NCBI GenBank assembly: GCA_040905025.1
Contig: JBBDSJ010000098.1
Location: 1-25,975 of the forward strand
From: JBBDSJ01 sp040905025
GTDB taxonomy: Bacteria; Pseudomonadota; Gammaproteobacteria; Methylohalomonadales; Methylohalomonadaceae
Direction: 5' to 3'
DNA: 25,975 nucleotides
Within the stretch, counting starts at the first letter, position 1. Every line of letters begins with the position of its first letter. The notes below the pieces were generated by a model. That model searched no databases, had not been told where the DNA came from, and saw only the letters and a list, made by a program, of their open reading frames with translations. A program made the position numbers and the translations under genes. Positions 23,325 to 25,975 of this stretch are shown piece after piece.

Positions 23325-24059
23325 TTATACGATTTCATCTGACTCACGCGCTAATATCTTCGGCTGCTGAACTTCAAGGATATCACGCAACTTTAATTGA
23401 TATTCCTTTTCGCCTTTCAAGTGAAAGTACCTACCGGTGAAAGAATTTTTACTTCTTGGTGTTGGATTCCAATGTGCATAAATATGATATCTTCCCGCAG
23501 CGGTATATCCGCTTACCTTGCACAACCTTTCGTTATTTGACTCTTCGGATTCATGCAATTTCTCATAATGCACTTCCGTTGCAAGCCTCTTTGATGAAGG
23601 CCACTTAACTTTCCAAGATTTTCCAGATTGATCATGAATTTCAACTTTGACAATGTCGGTAATATTTAAACCATTTGGCATAGATATTTTAATTTCTTCC
23701 TTTTTCCCTTCCGTGATCTGCATTGTAGCTTTTGGTTTATCATCGTATACCCATCGATCTTGACTCCATACAACTTGTTTGAATAACGACTGCCAGAAAC
23801 CTTTTGGCTTTATGAAGTAACGGACATAATCAACAGTTACCGATCTTTTTCCAACGGAGCGGACTATCAATTTATATTGCGGCCGAGCTACACCTGCGGA
23901 ATGTTCGAATGAAAAGTTTGAAGAGCAGAGAATTATAGGCTGATCCTCTTTATGCTGCTTGAATCTAAGGATCAAGTTAGCTATACCCGCGATAGTTCCA
24001 ATCGTGCCAGTAACTGCGCCCCACATAGCCATGGTTTGTGTTAGTGATTCTGCTTCCAT
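23325..24059 (-). CDS. Unknown protein with one N-terminal membrane segment (cassette 1)
   Basis: 244 aa. One hydrophobic segment (about 9-31, AMWGAVTGTIGTIAGIANLIL) is followed by a soluble, beta-rich domain (VRSVGKRSVTVDYVRYFI, VEIHDQSGKSWKVKWPS), probably cytoplasmic or periplasmic depending on orientation. I do not recognise a family. AAGGA lies 4-5 nt before the start. AT-rich composition differs from the core genes. It is bounded by attC-like sites on both sides and reads in the array direction. Function unknown; such membrane-anchored unknowns are common in chromosomal integron cassettes. Confidence 0.75.
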   Translation of the reverse strand: MEAESLTQTMAMWGAVTGTIGTIAGIANLILRFKQHKEDQPIILCSSNFSFEHSAGVARPQYKLIVRSVGKRSVTVDYVRYFIKPKGFWQSLFKQVVWSQDRWVYDDKPKATMQITEGKKEEIKISMPNGLNITDIVKVEIHDQSGKSWKVKWPSSKRLATEVHYEKLHESEESNNERLCKVSGYTAAGRYHIYAHWNPTPRSKNSFTGRYFHLKGEKEYQLKLRDILEVQQPKILARESDEIV

Positions 24060-24112
24060 ACTTCCTTGAAAGTATTAGGCCTACATAAAAGGCCGACCGA
24101 AAGGGAGGTCCA

Positions 24113-24152
24113 GCCTAACGAAGTGGAGCGAGTTTTAATGTGTTTGTTATGC
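24113..24152 (-). other. attC-like site C, shortened centre
   Basis: On the minus strand it runs GCATAACAA...CGTTAGGC, classical R'' and R' boxes pairing at 6 of 7 positions. It begins 3 nt after the stop of the AbiTii gene. Only 40 bp long, so the inner L boxes are reduced or lost. Its R'' box GCATAAC is the exact complement of the opposite end of the same cassette (GTTATGC at 25069-25075). Confidence 0.65.
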
Positions 24153-24155
24153 ATA

Positions 24156-25055
24156 TTACCAACCATAGTAGTGCTTTAAGGCATCGACTAGAACAGAACT
24201 AGCCATGCCTAGTTCGATTTGCCACGATGTATCAACGGCCTTATGTGACATGTTTTGCACCCATTGATTTACAGAGGATCCAAATTCTCTTTTAGTTTCA
24301 TCGATTTCCGACTCATCATCCTGTATCGCCTGCTTCAGGGAAGAAATATCATTATCGGCAACGTTGAATTTTTTTAGTTCATGTTCCAGCGCCGCCAAGT
24401 TTCCTTTTAAATAGAAATTAACTATATCAGCCTTATTTTTGTCGCCGATGATGATAGTGGCGTTGTCACCTAATATAGCGTTATTGAATAGAGCTTTGGT
24501 ATCTATTGCTTGCCGATCCTGAGGGCTAGAGTCTTCAGGCAACTGATCTTTAAGATTCAGCACAAAATCCAATAAGCGTGATCTTACTTCGGTTAGTATT
24601 TGTATTATGGAGGAGACTTCTACTTGCGACCAAGCCCTCTGAATTGAAACTCCATTGGCGAGATGCTTTCCAAGCAATCCGTTGTATTCAAGAGGTATTG
24701 GCGAGGAAAGACTTCCGTCGGGATTTTCAGAAAACTTTTCTAGTACAGCAAGCGACTGAGTCAGATTTGATGATTCTAAATTCTCACGCTGCTTATCAGA
24801 TAAATGCCCAATTGGCAGTGGATGCGAATTCGCTTGAAAAGTCATACTTGCAAGATTTGCAAGGACTTGGGCAGGAACCTTTCTATAATCTGGAATGTCT
24901 TGGTCGTCATGGTAACCATTTAGTTCGCTATTTACCCAAGCGATTAATTCCGTTTGACCAAGAGAATGCAAAAGCACTTTCGTTTTTAATAAAGCATCCG
25001 TAAGGCTACCTTTTTCAGTGCTAAGCAACTCTATAATTTGATCAATTAATTTCAC
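24156..25055 (-). CDS. AbiTii-domain protein (cassette 2)
   Basis: 299 aa. The N-terminus (MKLIDQIIELLSTEKGSLTDALLKTKVLLHSLG, then WVNSELNGY and IPDYRKVPAQV) matches the AbiTii domain, named from abortive-infection-associated proteins. The middle is helical; residues about 195-215 form a short beta-like stretch (GDNATIIIGDKNKADIVNFY), and the C-terminus is helical with acidic runs. The function is not established; an anti-phage role is inferred from the name family. The start is GTG with only a weak GAG upstream. The gene lies between attC-like sites B and C, and is therefore a probable mobile integron cassette. Confidence 0.82.
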   Translation of the reverse strand: MKLIDQIIELLSTEKGSLTDALLKTKVLLHSLGQTELIAWVNSELNGYHDDQDIPDYRKVPAQVLANLASMTFQANSHPLPIGHLSDKQRENLESSNLTQSLAVLEKFSENPDGSLSSPIPLEYNGLLGKHLANGVSIQRAWSQVEVSSIIQILTEVRSRLLDFVLNLKDQLPEDSSPQDRQAIDTKALFNNAILGDNATIIIGDKNKADIVNFYLKGNLAALEHELKKFNVADNDISSLKQAIQDDESEIDETKREFGSSVNQWVQNMSHKAVDTSWQIELGMASSVLVDALKHYYGW

Positions 25056-25068
25056 GTGATCACTCTAT

Positions 25069-25140
25069 GCATAACGACTAAGCTGTGCGGTGCAAACGGA
25101 GCGCAGTGTAGTTTGCATCCGAACGAGCACCTTGTTAGCT
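25069..25140 (-). other. attC-like site B
   Basis: 72 bp. Outer boxes on the plus strand are GCATAAC (25069-25075) and GTTAGCT (25134-25140), pairing at TAAC. The inner arms TGCAAAC (25091-25097) and GTTTGCA (25111-25117) pair perfectly, flanked by CGG/CCG, leaving unpaired segments between as in real attC sites. The right box overlaps the stop codon of the upstream gene, as is usual for cassettes. Confidence 0.72.
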
Positions 25141-25737
25141 GTTATCTGTAGCAGCATTATCAATGCCTCTTTGAATTTTGGCTGGAAGCACGAAAAGATA
25201 TTGTCCAAATGCACGAACGAAATCTATAGCACGTTGAGCATCTTCAGTGGTTGGGAGTGCTGCCATTTCGTCAGCATGGCGCTGGTCATTGGCATCAAGT
25301 CTTACTTCATGGGCCCATGCGGCCATTTCATTTGTAATTAAATGATCTTGGGCAGCAGCATCTATCCGATTGTATAGACTACCTTCTGTGTAACCTTTGA
25401 TTTTCAACATGGAGTCAACAGAGCTGGCCGATAGCATTATAGAGCCAGCAGGGGCGTGTAAAGATTCTAGTGCTTGTTGAAGATATGCTCTTGGGCGCTC
25501 AGGAATATCATCTTCAACTGTAAGGGATACTGGAAACCACTGTATAACTGCTTGGTTAAATTGTAACGCCCATGCAGTAACAAGTCCGCCGCAGCTAGAA
25601 CAACAATAGACTCGCCATCTTCGTGGCATTTGTCCTGAATGGTCATTTGTTTCATGACGACCCACCTCATTTAGTGTTGGTCTTGCTACTTGGCAATGCG
25701 GACAACGCTGTAGCTCTAGTTGTTGGTTAAGGTTCAT
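25135..25737 (-). CDS. Zinc-ribbon and DUF4145-like protein (cassette 3)
   Basis: 200 aa from the ATG at 25737. An N-terminal zinc ribbon has CPHC and, about 33 residues on, CSSC. After a beta segment (about 60-80) comes a helical C-terminal domain with PRAYLQQALESLHAPAGSIMLSASSVDSMLK, LYNRIDAAAQ, WAHEVRLDANDQRH and TTEDAQRAIDFVRAFGQYLFVLP. This is the layout of DUF4145 domains, frequent in defence and integron contexts. A TTG further upstream (25785) would start inside the attC-like site and is rejected. The stop codon lies within attC-like site B. Function unknown. Confidence 0.82.
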   Translation of the reverse strand: MNLNQQLELQRCPHCQVARPTLNEVGRHETNDHSGQMPRRWRVYCCSSCGGLVTAWALQFNQAVIQWFPVSLTVEDDIPERPRAYLQQALESLHAPAGSIMLSASSVDSMLKIKGYTEGSLYNRIDAAAQDHLITNEMAAWAHEVRLDANDQRHADEMAALPTTEDAQRAIDFVRAFGQYLFVLPAKIQRGIDNAATDNS

Positions 25738-25753
25738 GGCGAGTCTCTTTAAC

Positions 25754-25864
25754 AGCCAACTAAATGTTATGCGGCGTGTTGGCAAATAATATTATATAGA
25801 GGGCTTTTGCAGGCATGGCGCTTTCTCCTTGAGTATCAGCATTTTCAGCATGTGCTTGTTAGTT
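25754..25864 (-). other. Possible attC site A (long form)
   Basis: Outer boxes on the plus strand are AGCCAAC (25754-25760) and GTTAGTT (25858-25864). The left box (minus GTTGGCT) differs by one base from the complement of cassette 3's own R'' box. An extra inverted repeat GCCAAC/GTTGGC lies at 25755-25783. 111 bp, length similar to long attC sites; pairing of the inner arms is weak. Confidence 0.42.
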
Positions 25865-25924
25865 CAGATTCAATATGTACCAGACTCGCTTTGGCATTTC
25901 CAATAATAATTTCCTGAATGCTGC
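25859..25924 (-). pseudogene. Possible C-terminal remnant of a fourth cassette gene
   Basis: Reading leftward, an open frame ends MPKRVWYILNLN with TAA at 25859-25861, inside the R'' box of attC-like site A, just as cassette 3 ends inside site B. The frame is cut off to the right by repeats that look like an insertion-sequence end. About 20 codons remain. Product unknown. Confidence 0.3.
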
Positions 25925-25975
25925 ATATTCCGGCCCAAGGTGAACAGCCATTCCGATTCAACGTGAACACCGATT
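25925..25975. mobile_element. Probable end of an IS21-family element, continuing beyond the window
   Basis: Two 23-bp direct repeats with shared TTCCG...CAA.GTGAACA pattern (25928-25950 and 25951-25973) resemble the repeated motifs inside IS21-family termini. A third copy may begin at 25974. No transposase gene is visible, and the boundary at about 25925 is a guess from the terminal CA expected for this family. Confidence 0.4.

Overview
The window looks like a proteobacterial chromosome segment, most likely gammaproteobacterial. The evidence is a Crp whose cAMP pocket and recognition helix follow the enterobacterial/Pseudomonas pattern, a pcnB-folK-(deoxynucleoside kinase)-panB-panC-panD cluster, a RegB/RegA redox two-component pair, and tRNAs with encoded CCA. 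A run of 100 N (15701-15800) is a scaffold gap that truncates folK and the kinase gene.

Region 1 (1-9860) is a defence-type island beside the 3' half of a tRNA-Leu(CAA). It holds a leftward pair (XRE/ImmA-IrrE-like regulator-protease, then a PIN-like protein), a rightward ubiquitin-like conjugation operon, and a leftward type I restriction-modification set with HsdM and HsdS fused. The conjugation operon encodes a 47-residue proline-rich protein ending in glycine, a fused E2-E1 enzyme, and a JAB/JAMM peptidase. The leftward pair and the conjugation operon are driven by back-to-back promoters that share one -35 palindrome, so the regulator may control both. No integrase or second copy of the tRNA end is visible.

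Region 2 (9862-22517) is mostly core. It holds a CinA-type MoCF-domain gene, regB-regA, the pantothenate/folate/poly(A) polymerase cluster, tRNA-Glu(CTC), a small conserved-looking unknown, a membrane PAS-GGDEF-EAL protein, an RDD membrane protein, an OsmC-family protein and crp. The 438-bp gap at 20487-20924 has no protein gene but an ordered regulatory layout. It contains a Crp-like palindrome, two NtrC-like sites 21 bp apart, a near-consensus sigma-54 promoter, about 80 nt of non-coding sequence with CU-rich motifs, and a strong intrinsic terminator. This is a candidate nitrogen-regulated small RNA.

Region 3 (22518-25975) is repeat-rich and then accessory. Two 72-bp direct repeats plus an inverted relative and two hairpins precede tRNA-Met(CAT). 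Beyond it lies what appears to be the distal end of an integron cassette array. Three leftward genes (an unknown membrane-anchored protein, an AbiTii-domain protein and a zinc-ribbon/DUF4145-like protein) are each followed by an attC-like site. The ends of the middle cassette match each other exactly, as expected for a real cassette. At the right edge a fourth cassette appears to be cut by repeats resembling the end of an IS21-family element.
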